Shown here in pieces: positions 15,821-24,312 of a DNA stretch of 50,333 bases; positions within the stretch are counted from its first letter, which is position 1, and each line of letters begins with the position of its first letter. The stretch is from Chloroflexota bacterium (GTDB taxonomy: Bacteria; Chloroflexota; Anaerolineae; Promineifilales; Promineifilaceae), in NCBI GenBank assembly GCA_024277135.1, contig JAJRVV010000075.1, forward strand, positions 1 through 50,333, written 5' to 3'. The translations under genes and the position numbers were made by a program. The notes under the pieces are model-generated. The model was not told where the DNA came from. It saw nothing but the letters and a program-made list of their open reading frames with translations, and did no database searches.

Positions 15821-18667
15821 TCAACCTTGCAGCGCCGCGTATACTCGCGCTGGCGTCAGTGGAATACGGTGGATACGGACGCCGGTGGCGTCAAAGACGG
15901 CGTTAGCGATGGCCGGAGCCACCCCGTCTTTGGGGATTTCAGCAATCGCTTTGGCCCCAAACGGGCCGGTTGGCTCATTCGTCTGCACCAAAATCGCCTG
16001 CATCCAGGGCGTCTCGTCGGCGCGGTAAATGTGGTAAGGGCCAAATTCGTCGTTGATGAGATCGCCCGTTTCGTCGTAGACCATCTCCTCGCAGTGACCG
16101 TACCCTAACGCCTGCACCATGCCCCCTTCCACCTGGCCGCTGGCGGTCAGCGGGTTGATGGGCACGCCAGCGTCCACCGCCATCACCAATTTGGTCACTG
16201 TTACCTGCCCGGTTTCGGTGTCTACCTCCACCTCGGCGAACTGCCCGGCGAAGGGGGGCGGCGAGGCGGCGCTGACGTAGCTGGCGGAGGCCATGATTTG
16301 CCGTTGCTCTTCCTGGTGCAGGCTGTGCAGGGCGATAGCTTCCAGGGTGACGTGACGGCCGTCCGGGGCCACAGCCTGTTTGTTTTCCAACCGAATCCCT
16401 TCTGGGCTGTCCAGTCCCAGTATCAGCGCGGCTCGTTCTTTGATTTGTTGGGCCACCTGTTCAGCAGCGCGTTTGACGGCCGTGCCCGAAATATACGTCG
16501 TGCTGCTGGCATACGCGCCCACATCAAATGGCGTCATGTCCGTGTCGCTGGAGTAGATGATGATGTCTGTCACCTGGACGCCCAGCGCCTCCGCCGCCAT
16601 TTGCGCCAACACTGTGTCCGACCCCGTGCCTAAATCCGTCGCGCCGACAAGTAGGTTAAACGAGCCGTCGTCATTCATTTTGATGGATGCGCTACCCATG
16701 TCCAGGCCGGGGATTGCGGTTCCGTGCATGCACATGGCTGCTCCCAGCCCTCGCCGCAGATGGGGTTTGCCCGGCACTTCATGCCAGCCCGGCTCAGACT
16801 TCCGCTGCCACTCAATCGCTTTCATCCCCTGCTCAAAGCATTCATTCAGCCCGCACGATTCGATGATGGGCACGTCTATCACCGTCTCCTTTTCCCCTTC
16901 GCCTAACAGCGGCGCAATTGGCATGGGGTCGCCTGCCTGCACCCAGTTTTGGCGGCGGAATTCGATGGGGTCCAGCCCCAACTCGTGGGCGATTTCGTCC
17001 ATGTGATTTTCCAGGGAGAACAACGCCTGCGGCCCGCCGTAGCCGCGATACGCGCCGGGGACGGGTAAATTCGTGTAGGCGACAACGCAGTCGAACTGGC
17101 GGTTGGGGCAGTTATAGCTGGACAGCCCGCGCAGGCCGGTGACGGTTTGCACGGTGAGGCCGTGCGTGCCATAGGCGCCGGTGTTGGCGATGACGGTGAA
17201 TTTTTGGCTGGTGAGACGGCCGTCCTTCATCACCCCCGTCTTCCAGGTAATCGTCTGCGGGTGGCGGGTGCGGCTGCTGCGGAACTCCTCGGAACGGGTC
17301 AATTCCATGCGCACAGGACGGCCGGTTTTGAGGGTGAGATGGCCCACGATGTCCTCAATCAGCATTTCCTGTTTGACGCCGAAGCCGCCGCCAATGCGGG
17401 GCTTGATGACGCGGATGCGGCGCGCCGGCAGGCCCAGCAGGGGAGCGACCATGCGGCGCGCGTGGAAAGGAACCTGGGTGCTGGTGCGAATCACCAGCCG
17501 CTCGTCCTCGTCCCACCAGGAGATGGCGATGTGTGGTTCGATGGGGGCTTGCTGTACCTGGTGGACATAGTAACTGCGCTCGAAAACGAAGTCGGCCTGG
17601 GCAAAACCCTGCGCCACGTCGCCCAAATCGGCGGTGATGTGGTGGACGATGTTGCGGCTGGCGTCGTGGATGCCTTCGGTGTCCTCTTCGTCGTGGATGA
17701 CGGGCGCGCCGGGCTGGATGGCTTCGTTTTCGTCGAAGACGGCCGGTAAAATTTCGTATTCAACTTTGATTAGCTTCAACGCCTCCTCGGCAATCTCCGG
17801 CGTGTCGGCGGCAACGGCCGCCACCCGGTCGCCCACGTAGCGTACCTTGTTGTCAAAGCTGACCTGATCCAGCGGCGGCGGGTTGGGGTAGCTTTGCCCG
17901 CCGGAGGCGTATTTGACCCGCTCCACGTTTTTGGTGTGGATGACGGCGCGGACGCCGGGGAGAGCCACGGCGGCCGTATCGTCAATGTCCAAAATGCGGG
18001 CATGGGCGTGGGGGCTGGTGAGTAGTTTGGCGTATAACATGCCGCGCATTTCCATGTCGTCCACGAAGGCGGGATTGCCTTTTGCCAGTTTTACCGCGTC
18101 TACTTTCGTTTCTGGTTTGCCCACCACCATTTTTGATTTTTGATTTTTGATTTTTGATTGGTGGGCGTCTACGATTTGGGGGCCATCGTAAGGGGGCACG
18201 TCCTCGCCGCGCAGGGCGGCGGCGGCGCGGAGGATGGCTTCTACTGGTTTGAGATAGCCCGTTTCCCGGCACAACACGCCGGAGAGGGCGTCGCGCGCGT
18301 CGACTTCACTGGGATCGGGGTTTTTGTCCAGCAATGCTTTTGCCGCCAAAATCATGGCCGGGGTGGAGTAGCCGGATTGGATGGCGCCGGTTTCGATGAA
18401 CGCTTTTTGGATGGGGTGCAGTTGGTCGATTGACGGAGCCAGCCCTTCAATGGTTTCGATTTTGTGGCCGACGGCCTGACTTACGAGAAGAGTGTCGCTG
18501 TTGACGAGACGGCCGTCCAGCAGCACCGCTCCCGCTCCGGTCACGCCATCATCCGACCCAAAGCGGACGGAGTAGTAGCCGGCGCCGCGCAGGACATGGC
18601 GCAGGGTGTCAGTGGGGTGGGAGGTAAGGGTTTGGTTACGGCCGTTGATATTCAGTGAGAGTTCCAT
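15821..18667 (-). CDS. xdhD: XdhD-like molybdenum hydroxylase with cysteine-less 2Fe-2S domains
   Basis: A fused small and large subunit of the xanthine dehydrogenase family, closest in layout to E. coli XdhD, which has nearly the same length. Residues 1-150 have the fold of the two 2Fe-2S domains, but the ligand positions read Ser38, Thr43, Gly46, Asp58, Ser98, Ser101, Cys133 and Glu135; only one Cys is left, so no iron-sulfur cluster is expected. The molybdopterin part follows, with GGGFGVKQE, PGAYRGYGGPQ, a GATDLGTGSD loop and the catalytic Glu in GPFGAKAIAEIP. Residues 169-179 (HQSKIKNQKSK) are encoded by a heptamer repeat. Start ATG 18667 has GGAGA at 18676-18680. The substrate may be a purine. 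Confidence 0.88.
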   Translation of the reverse strand: MELSLNINGRNQTLTSHPTDTLRHVLRGAGYYSVRFGSDDGVTGAGAVLLDGRLVNSDTLLVSQAVGHKIETIEGLAPSIDQLHPIQKAFIETGAIQSGYSTPAMILAAKALLDKNPDPSEVDARDALSGVLCRETGYLKPVEAILRAAAALRGEDVPPYDGPQIVDAHQSKIKNQKSKMVVGKPETKVDAVKLAKGNPAFVDDMEMRGMLYAKLLTSPHAHARILDIDDTAAVALPGVRAVIHTKNVERVKYASGGQSYPNPPPLDQVSFDNKVRYVGDRVAAVAADTPEIAEEALKLIKVEYEILPAVFDENEAIQPGAPVIHDEEDTEGIHDASRNIVHHITADLGDVAQGFAQADFVFERSYYVHQVQQAPIEPHIAISWWDEDERLVIRTSTQVPFHARRMVAPLLGLPARRIRVIKPRIGGGFGVKQEMLIEDIVGHLTLKTGRPVRMELTRSEEFRSSRTRHPQTITWKTGVMKDGRLTSQKFTVIANTGAYGTHGLTVQTVTGLRGLSSYNCPNRQFDCVVAYTNLPVPGAYRGYGGPQALFSLENHMDEIAHELGLDPIEFRRQNWVQAGDPMPIAPLLGEGEKETVIDVPIIESCGLNECFEQGMKAIEWQRKSEPGWHEVPGKPHLRRGLGAAMCMHGTAIPGLDMGSASIKMNDDGSFNLLVGATDLGTGSDTVLAQMAAEALGVQVTDIIIYSSDTDMTPFDVGAYASSTTYISGTAVKRAAEQVAQQIKERAALILGLDSPEGIRLENKQAVAPDGRHVTLEAIALHSLHQEEQRQIMASASYVSAASPPPFAGQFAEVEVDTETGQVTVTKLVMAVDAGVPINPLTASGQVEGGMVQALGYGHCEEMVYDETGDLINDEFGPYHIYRADETPWMQAILVQTNEPTGPFGAKAIAEIPKDGVAPAIANAVFDATGVRIHRIPLTPARVYAALQG
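18130..18157. repeat. Heptamer repeat TTTTTGA x4 inside xdhD
   Basis: Four exact 7-base copies lie in the linker between the degenerate iron-sulfur part and the molybdopterin part of XdhD. They remain in frame, because total length and flanks keep the reading frame open, and encode a Lys/Asn/Gln/Ser-rich stretch unlike the rest of the protein. Confidence 0.8.
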
Positions 18668-18788
18668 AGAGATGTTCTCCAAGATTTGCAAACATTTGTT
18701 CTAAGAGGGATAATGCGCTCCTTTGCCGCCGATTCTAGTAGAAGAATCGAGGCGCGTCAAAGCGTAAAAATTCGGCGAGGCGTTCCGC

Positions 18789-20033
18789 ATGTTCGTAAGA
18801 TGGCAGGCCATTTATCGAGAATATCCCAGCAATTTCTGGACGTTGATGGCGGCCAGTTTTATTGACCGGCTGGGCGGGGCGCTGCTGTTTCCCTTTTTCA
18901 CGCTGTACATCACCGAGCGATTTGATGTGGGCATGACGGAGGCGGGGATTATTTTCACCATTTTCTCCGTATCATCCATTATTGGAAGCATGTTTGGCGG
19001 AGCCATGACCGATAAGTTCGGCCGGCGCTGGATGATCGTTTTCGGGCTGGCGACCAGCGCTTTGAGCAGCCTGGTGATGGGATTCGTGGACAGCCTGCTC
19101 GTTTTCTACGCCATCGCCGGATTTGCCGGGTTGTTTTCCAATGCCGGCGGTCCGGCGCAACAGGCGATGGTGGCCGACATCTTGCCGAAGGCGCAGCGGG
19201 CGCAAGGGTATGGTATTTGGCGAGTGCTGGCCAATCTGGCGGTGACGATTGGCCCGGCGATTGGCGGGTTGCTGGCGGCGCGATCTTATCTGGCGTTGTT
19301 TCTGAGCGATGCCGTGACCAGTCTGGTGATGGCGGGGATGGTGATCGCGCTGCTGCCGGAGACGAAGCCGGAGAAAGCGGCGGACAAGCCGGAGGAATCG
19401 TTGCGGCAGACGTTGGCGGGGTATACGGCCGTCCTCCGCGACAACATTTTCATGCTTTACATCGTCATCTCCATCTTGATGGTCATCGTTTATGTGCAAA
19501 TGAACAGCACGATGGCTGTTTACCTGCGCGATTCGCGCGGCATCCCGGCGCAAGGATATGGGTATATTCTCAGCATGAATGCGGGGATGGTGGTGTTGTT
19601 CCAATTTTGGATCACCCGGAAAACCTCTCATCTGCCGCCGCTGCTGGTGATTGCTGCCGGTGTGGCGCTGTACGCGGTAGGGTTTGCCATGTACGGCTTT
19701 GTGTCGGCGTTTGCGCTGTTCCTGGTGGGGATGGTCATCATCACCATGGGCGAGATGTTGATTTTACCGGCGGCGCAGGCTTTGACGGCCCAGTTTGCGC
19801 CGGAGGATATGCGCGGTCGGTACATGGCGATGTATGGCTTTAGCTGGACGATCCCTTTTGCCATTGGCCCGCTGTTGGGGGGTATGGTTATGGACAGCGG
19901 TCATTCCAATTGGGTGTGGTATGGGTCGGGAATTTTAGGCACGATGGCGGCGCTGGGGTTTGTGTGGCTGCATACGGCCGTAGGCAATCGGTTGCAACCG
20001 GCAGAATCAGCCCAGTCTCCGGATGCTGATTGA
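18789..20033 (+). CDS. Major facilitator superfamily transporter
   Basis: A twelve-helix MFS carrier of 414 residues, probably a drug/metabolite-type (DHA1-like) exporter driven by the proton gradient. Motif A is visible between helices 2 and 3 (GGAMTDKFGRRWM). A second, weaker copy occurs after helix 8. The central cytoplasmic loop (PETKPEKAADKPEESLRQTL) separates the two six-helix halves. A GAGG at 18777-18780 is a weak ribosome site 8 bases before the ATG. It diverges from xdhD with about 120 bases between them and converges with the SH3 protein gene. The substrate cannot be told from sequence. Confidence 0.88.
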   Translation: MFVRWQAIYREYPSNFWTLMAASFIDRLGGALLFPFFTLYITERFDVGMTEAGIIFTIFSVSSIIGSMFGGAMTDKFGRRWMIVFGLATSALSSLVMGFVDSLLVFYAIAGFAGLFSNAGGPAQQAMVADILPKAQRAQGYGIWRVLANLAVTIGPAIGGLLAARSYLALFLSDAVTSLVMAGMVIALLPETKPEKAADKPEESLRQTLAGYTAVLRDNIFMLYIVISILMVIVYVQMNSTMAVYLRDSRGIPAQGYGYILSMNAGMVVLFQFWITRKTSHLPPLLVIAAGVALYAVGFAMYGFVSAFALFLVGMVIITMGEMLILPAAQALTAQFAPEDMRGRYMAMYGFSWTIPFAIGPLLGGMVMDSGHSNWVWYGSGILGTMAALGFVWLHTAVGNRLQPAESAQSPDAD

Positions 20034-20057
20034 GTTGGCAGCCGTGTAACTCTGTTG

Positions 20058-20621
20058 TTAGCGAGGAGCGGCGGCGGGCTGGAGAAAATCTCCGGCTACC
20101 CAACCCTCCCTGCCATCAGCCAACTGGACTTGCCACCAAAGAAAATCGTTGCCTTTCTCTGGGCCGGCTAATACCAACAAGAGCGCACCCTCCGGGGCGA
20201 CGGCAAGCGACAAATTACTGACGCTGGGGCCGCCGCGCACGGTGACGCCGAGGAAGTCGGTGTTGATGACTTCGGCGTAGTAACCGGGGGTGATTTTTGG
20301 GGGGGCGACGGCCGTATTCGGCGTGGGCACAGGCGTAAAGGTGGGGATTGGCGTGGGGGTGGGGACCACCGGCGTTGGCCCAGGCGTGGGGCTTGGCGGC
20401 GCAGTCAGGATGATGACGGTGGGCGGCAGGGGGGGGGCGTCTAGCGGCGGCCGGGCCAGCATGGTATTGATGATCGCCAGCATCAGCCCGATACCGGCAA
20501 TGGTGACGACCAATCCCATCCCCAGCCAGCGCCAGGGAATGGGTTCTTTGTCGCCGTTGGTTGACGAGCGACGCTGTTTTGCTTCTTTACGGGGGTCGGG
20601 GGGGATTTGGTATCGGGCCAT
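20058..20621 (-). CDS. Membrane-anchored protein with Pro/Thr-rich linker and SH3b domain
   Basis: A bitopic protein of 187 residues. It has a basic cytoplasmic N-terminus, one membrane helix at about 33-52 (GMGLVVTIAGIGLMLAIINTM), a repetitive linker rich in PTP/TPTPIP (about 65-105) and a C-terminal bacterial SH3 domain (VRGGPSVSNLSL, then WWQVQLADGREGWVAGDFL). This layout is common in Chloroflexota. SH3b domains outside the membrane usually bind peptidoglycan or wall polymers. The gene starts 10 bases after the phosphatase stop codon, across a short tandem repeat, so the two are probably co-transcribed. Confidence 0.8.
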   Translation of the reverse strand: MARYQIPPDPRKEAKQRRSSTNGDKEPIPWRWLGMGLVVTIAGIGLMLAIINTMLARPPLDAPPLPPTVIILTAPPSPTPGPTPVVPTPTPIPTFTPVPTPNTAVAPPKITPGYYAEVINTDFLGVTVRGGPSVSNLSLAVAPEGALLLVLAGPEKGNDFLWWQVQLADGREGWVAGDFLQPAAAPR

Positions 20622-20624
20622 TGT

Positions 20625-20666
20625 GAATTGTTAATTGCCAATTGCCAATTGCCAATTGTCAATTGC
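20625..20666. repeat. AATTGCC-type tandem repeat at the phosphatase stop
   Basis: Units of AATTGCC/AATTGTC with a 7-base period run from the gap between the two genes into the last codons of the phosphatase, where they encode the tail DNWQLAIGN. Confidence 0.75.
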
Positions 20667-21902
20667 TTCTAGTACGAGGAGGGTGAGGTCGTCGAAAGCG
20701 GCGGCGTCCTGGCTCCAGGCGGCGGTGGCGGCGGCGATTTTTTGGGCGAGAACGGGGGCCGGTGTACGGCCGTGCTGCCGCAAAATTGCCTGCAATCGTT
20801 CATTGCCAAATTGTTCTCCGGCCGGATTAGCGGCATCGGGCACGCCGTCGCTGAACATCACCAACCGGTCCCCTGGTTTTAGTTGGACGGTGTACTCCTC
20901 CAGCGCTAAGGTTTCAATCATGCCCAGGAAGCGGCCTTTGCCGGGCAGTTCTTTCACCGGGATGTCAGCGCCGGGGCGGAAGCGTAACGGCCGTTCCTGA
21001 CCAGCGCGAACGTAGGTGAGACGGCCGCTAGGCCGGTGCAAAACGCCGTAGAATGCGGTGACAAAAATTTCGCTGTCAGGTGAAACGGCCAACATGCCCT
21101 GGTGAACGGCCGTAGCCACTGCGGCCGGCGACAGAGAGCGATGGCTCTCCTGGTGGAACAACGTCCGCGTCACGGCCATGAACAGAGCCGCATGGAATCC
21201 CTTGTCGGCCACATCCGCCATCAACAGCCCCACATGCGCCTCATCCAATGGAATGACATCGTAAAAATCGCCGCCCACGTGCCGCGCCGGGGCCAGGTAA
21301 GCGGCAAAGGCGTAATCGGGGAATTGGGGCAAATCTTTGGGCAGCAAATTCCGCTGCACCTCGGCCGCCAGTTCCAACTCCCGTTCCATCCGCTCTTTCT
21401 GCACCAATTCGGCCTGGGCCGCTTGCAGCGCCAGATACGCTTCTTCCAGCGCCTTGTTTTTCTCTTGCAGGCTTTCGATGGAGCGTTTGTCCATCTCGCG
21501 GGTGTTGGCCAGGAGCTTTTGCAGCACTTTGAAAGCGATGGTGGGGCTGGATTCCACCATTTGGTCAAATATTTCTTCGGTGATTTCGAGGACGGTGACG
21601 GGGGTGAGGGCAGTGCAGGCAGCCATGCGCGGCGAATCGTCGATCAAGCTCATCTCGCCGAAAAACTCTTTTGGCCCCAATAGTCGCAAAAAGCGTTCTT
21701 CGCTCTCATCAATGCGCTGGGAGACGCTGACACGGCCGTCTACGATGATGTAAAAGGTGTGTTCCACCCGCCCTTGTTGGCAGAGAACGGTGTGGGCCGG
21801 GTAAGTTCGCCGTTGCGCCACGTGGCGCAAAATATCGAGCGTTTCTTTATCCAGCCCGGTGAAGGTCTTTCTGATGATCAGGGTGTGCCCGGTTTTGTTC
21901 AT
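20631..21902 (-). CDS. cNMP-binding / SpoIIE-type serine phosphatase (RsbU-like)
   Basis: A signalling phosphatase of 423 residues. Residues 18-135 form a cyclic-nucleotide binding-like domain (VLCQQGRVEHTFYIIVDGRVSV, abridged; FGEMSLIDDSPRMA in the phosphate-binding cassette position). Residues 135-190 look like a coiled coil (SIESLQEKNKALEEAYLALQ). Residues 190-415 are a PP2C/SpoIIE domain with GGDFYDV, LLMADVADKG, the RAGQERP segment, FSDGVPDA and DDLTLLVL supplying metal-site acids. It should dephosphorylate an anti-sigma-factor antagonist in a partner-switching pathway. No such partner is encoded nearby. Its last nine codons come from a tandem repeat. The SH3b gene follows downstream. 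Confidence 0.9.
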   Translation of the reverse strand: MNKTGHTLIIRKTFTGLDKETLDILRHVAQRRTYPAHTVLCQQGRVEHTFYIIVDGRVSVSQRIDESEERFLRLLGPKEFFGEMSLIDDSPRMAACTALTPVTVLEITEEIFDQMVESSPTIAFKVLQKLLANTREMDKRSIESLQEKNKALEEAYLALQAAQAELVQKERMERELELAAEVQRNLLPKDLPQFPDYAFAAYLAPARHVGGDFYDVIPLDEAHVGLLMADVADKGFHAALFMAVTRTLFHQESHRSLSPAAVATAVHQGMLAVSPDSEIFVTAFYGVLHRPSGRLTYVRAGQERPLRFRPGADIPVKELPGKGRFLGMIETLALEEYTVQLKPGDRLVMFSDGVPDAANPAGEQFGNERLQAILRQHGRTPAPVLAQKIAAATAAWSQDAAAFDDLTLLVLEAIDNWQLAIGN

Positions 21903-21979
21903 TGCGCTGATGGTTCCTTTACCGCCAGAATTCAGGACGGCCGTGAACGGGGAGATTATACCGGATGGATTGACTGTTG

Positions 21980-21985
21980 TATAAT
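21980..21985 (+). promoter_or_regulatory. Possible -10 element of the methyltransferase gene
   Basis: Perfect TATAAT, 39 bases before the ATG at 22025. No acceptable -35 hexamer lies at 16-18 bases spacing; TTGACT at 21970 is too close. Confidence 0.35.
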
Positions 21986-22024
21986 CCAGACGGCTATCCG
22001 CCCATTAGCAAAGCGAAAAATCAA

Positions 22025-23404
22025 ATGTTGTCACAATACAAACAACAGCCGCTTCCGTTATTTGAAGCACAAGAAAAAAACCTCGCGCGCCAGGATTCAG
22101 GGGCCATAACGAACGATAGCAATGCCATCAGTTTTGAAGATAGAGCGTTTCACAATTGGTACCGATTTGTTTTATCTTACCCGCCGCATCTGGTCCGAGA
22201 TTACATTCATGACTTTTGCCTGGATGAGAACCATGTAATTCTTGACCCTTTTTGTGGTACAGGCACTACAATTGTGGAAGCAAAATTGAATCATATTAAT
22301 TCTGTAGGTATTGAGGCAAACCCATTTCCACATTTCGCGTCAAGTGTGAAAATTGATTGGCGCATAAATCCAAATGATCTACTGGAAATTGCTGAAGAAA
22401 TTACATATGCGACTTATAGAACACTTTCCGATCAAGGAATTGATGATAAAACGTTAACATCAAATCCCAATGTAGATTTACGCAAACTTGATCTTCAAGC
22501 TGAGAGAGTTCTTATCAAGAACTCAATAAGTCCCCTTCCCCTGCACAAGTCGCTTGTTTTGTTGGAACATCTGAATCGTTTTCGGCAGTCGCCTGCATAT
22601 CAATATGGTTTATTGGCGCTCGGTAACGCTTTGGTGACTAACATCGGCAATTTAAGGTTTGGTCCAGAAGTCGGAGTCGGCAAGATCAAATCTGATTTCC
22701 CGGTTGTTGCGGCATGGAACTATGAAATTCAAAGAATGCTAAATGACTTGCAAGGAGTACAAGAGCAAGATTTTCCTGAAGCAAAAGTTCACCTGGCAGA
22801 TGCCAGGAATATCAGCAAAATTATTTCTCCAAATTCGGTTGACGCGGTCATTACTTCGCCGCCCTACCCAAATGAAAAGGATTACACTCGTACTACACGT
22901 CTGGAATCTGTAGTTCTTGGCTTTTTTACCGATATGGCGCATTTGAGGACTTATAAAAAGTGGCTTCTCAGATCAAATACCAGGGGCGTATACAAAGTTG
23001 ATGATGACGATAAATGGATTGAGAATAATCATAAAATTCAAAGGCTGGCAGATCAGATCGAAAAGCGGAGAATAGAACTTGGGAAGAGTTCTGGGTTTGA
23101 AAAGCTTTATGGACGTGTGACTAAACTTTATTTCGGGGGCATGGCCAGACATCTTGTTGAACTAACCACTGTTCTTAAACCAGGGGCACAGCTTGCTTAT
23201 GTGGTGGGCGATCAAGCCTCTTATTTACGCGTTTTGATTCGCACTGGTGAATTGTTGGCGGAGATAGCCAGTGAAATTGGCTATGAGGTGAAACGAATTG
23301 ACCTTTTCAGAACCAGGTTTGCCACTGCTACCCGAGAGGAATTACGCGAGGAGGTCATTGTTATGCGGTGGACAGGGAATGGAGGTGGAGTCGTTGATTT
23401 ATAA
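22025..23404 (+). CDS. Site-specific DNA methyltransferase (SPPY type)
   Basis: An amino-methyltransferase that protects DNA by making N4-methylcytosine or N6-methyladenine. The AdoMet-binding motif DPFCGTGTT is at 74-82. The catalytic motif TSPPYPNEKDYT is at 277-288, with about 200 residues between them that would hold target recognition. It starts at ATG 22025; the frame is open further up, but that part overlaps the promoter. The gene is visibly less GC-rich than its surroundings and lacks the ACGGCCGT octamer found in almost every neighbour, which suggests horizontal transfer. The next gene, 30 bases on, is a likely restriction enzyme. SPPY is more often N4-cytosine, but this is not decisive. 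Confidence 0.9.
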   Translation: MLSQYKQQPLPLFEAQEKNLARQDSGAITNDSNAISFEDRAFHNWYRFVLSYPPHLVRDYIHDFCLDENHVILDPFCGTGTTIVEAKLNHINSVGIEANPFPHFASSVKIDWRINPNDLLEIAEEITYATYRTLSDQGIDDKTLTSNPNVDLRKLDLQAERVLIKNSISPLPLHKSLVLLEHLNRFRQSPAYQYGLLALGNALVTNIGNLRFGPEVGVGKIKSDFPVVAAWNYEIQRMLNDLQGVQEQDFPEAKVHLADARNISKIISPNSVDAVITSPPYPNEKDYTRTTRLESVVLGFFTDMAHLRTYKKWLLRSNTRGVYKVDDDDKWIENNHKIQRLADQIEKRRIELGKSSGFEKLYGRVTKLYFGGMARHLVELTTVLKPGAQLAYVVGDQASYLRVLIRTGELLAEIASEIGYEVKRIDLFRTRFATATREELREEVIVMRWTGNGGGVVDL

Positions 23405-23434
23405 ATTTATCATATGGGGAGTGAGTGTCATCAC

Positions 23435-24253
23435 ATGAGCAAGTATGAGCAAATTATAGAATGGATTTTTAGAAGAAACTATCAGATCGGTGACGTTATT
23501 GTACGTTTCAATCGAGATGAGCTGGCTCTTGCTTCCTCTGAGTTGGGTTTTGCTCGTATAAAGAATCTTGGCGACATCCCCTATTCGTTCCGATTTCGAC
23601 GAGAATTACCTGAACCCATCCGGATTTCGGCGCCAAAGGATGCTGAATGGATAATTGTTGGCATGGGGATAGGCGAATATGCGTTTCGCTTGGCGTCTCC
23701 CGGTAAAATCGAACCCAATCCTCACTATTTCCCGATCGAAATTCCTGACGCGACTCCAGAGATCGTGCGCCATTATGCGCCGGGAACGGATGAACAGGCA
23801 TTGCTGACTCGCGCTCGATATAACCGGCGCATCGATCTTTTCACGGGATTGACGTGTTATTCTGTTCAGAACCATCTGCGCACAACTGTTACAGATATAG
23901 GTCAAGTGGAAGTTGATGAGATCTATGTTGGCGTTAACAAGCGGGGAACGCATTTTGCGCTTCCCTGCCAGGCAAAATCACCAGGGGATAGGGTTGGCAT
24001 TGTTCAAGTCATGCAGGATATTGCCTTGTGCCACCAACGGTATCCAATGGCGGTTTGCCGACCCATCGCGCTGCAATTCGCCGGCGAGGACAGCGTCGCT
24101 TTGCTCGAACTGACTGTACGTGAGGAAGATAATGTCTTGATGTTGAATACTGTTGATGAGAAGCATTATCAATTGATACCAAGATCGGAAATATCTGACT
24201 TAGACCTTACGATTCTTAAAGATAAGGAAAGCGGTGTTGACTACACCGTTTGA
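23435..24253 (+). CDS. Probable type II restriction endonuclease
   Basis: A protein of 272 residues, clustered with the methyltransferase and in the same AT-richer base composition. A PD-(D/E)XK-like arrangement is plausible: Asp161-Glu162 in VEVDEIYVGV and Gln179-Ala-Lys181 in PCQAKSPGD, with a following helix (VGIVQVMQDIALC). From memory, proteins with this VDEIYVG...QAK segment sit beside SPPY methyltransferases, so cutting DNA at the same site is the likely role. I use ATG 23435, where the conserved-looking sequence MSKYEQIIEWIF begins. ATG 23414 is possible, and the spacing of GGGGAG to 23435 is long. The catalytic assignment is inference. Confidence 0.68.
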   Translation: MSKYEQIIEWIFRRNYQIGDVIVRFNRDELALASSELGFARIKNLGDIPYSFRFRRELPEPIRISAPKDAEWIIVGMGIGEYAFRLASPGKIEPNPHYFPIEIPDATPEIVRHYAPGTDEQALLTRARYNRRIDLFTGLTCYSVQNHLRTTVTDIGQVEVDEIYVGVNKRGTHFALPCQAKSPGDRVGIVQVMQDIALCHQRYPMAVCRPIALQFAGEDSVALLELTVREEDNVLMLNTVDEKHYQLIPRSEISDLDLTILKDKESGVDYTV

Positions 24254-24312
24254 TTTACTTCGTTTTGGTAAGTTGCCAGTGGTTATCAAGCTGCCAAGTT
24301 GAGCATAGCGTT

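Noticed and set aside
21970..21985. TTGACT plus TATAAT as a complete promoter of the methyltransferase
   Set aside because: The spacing is only 4 bases; only the -10 element is kept as a weak call.
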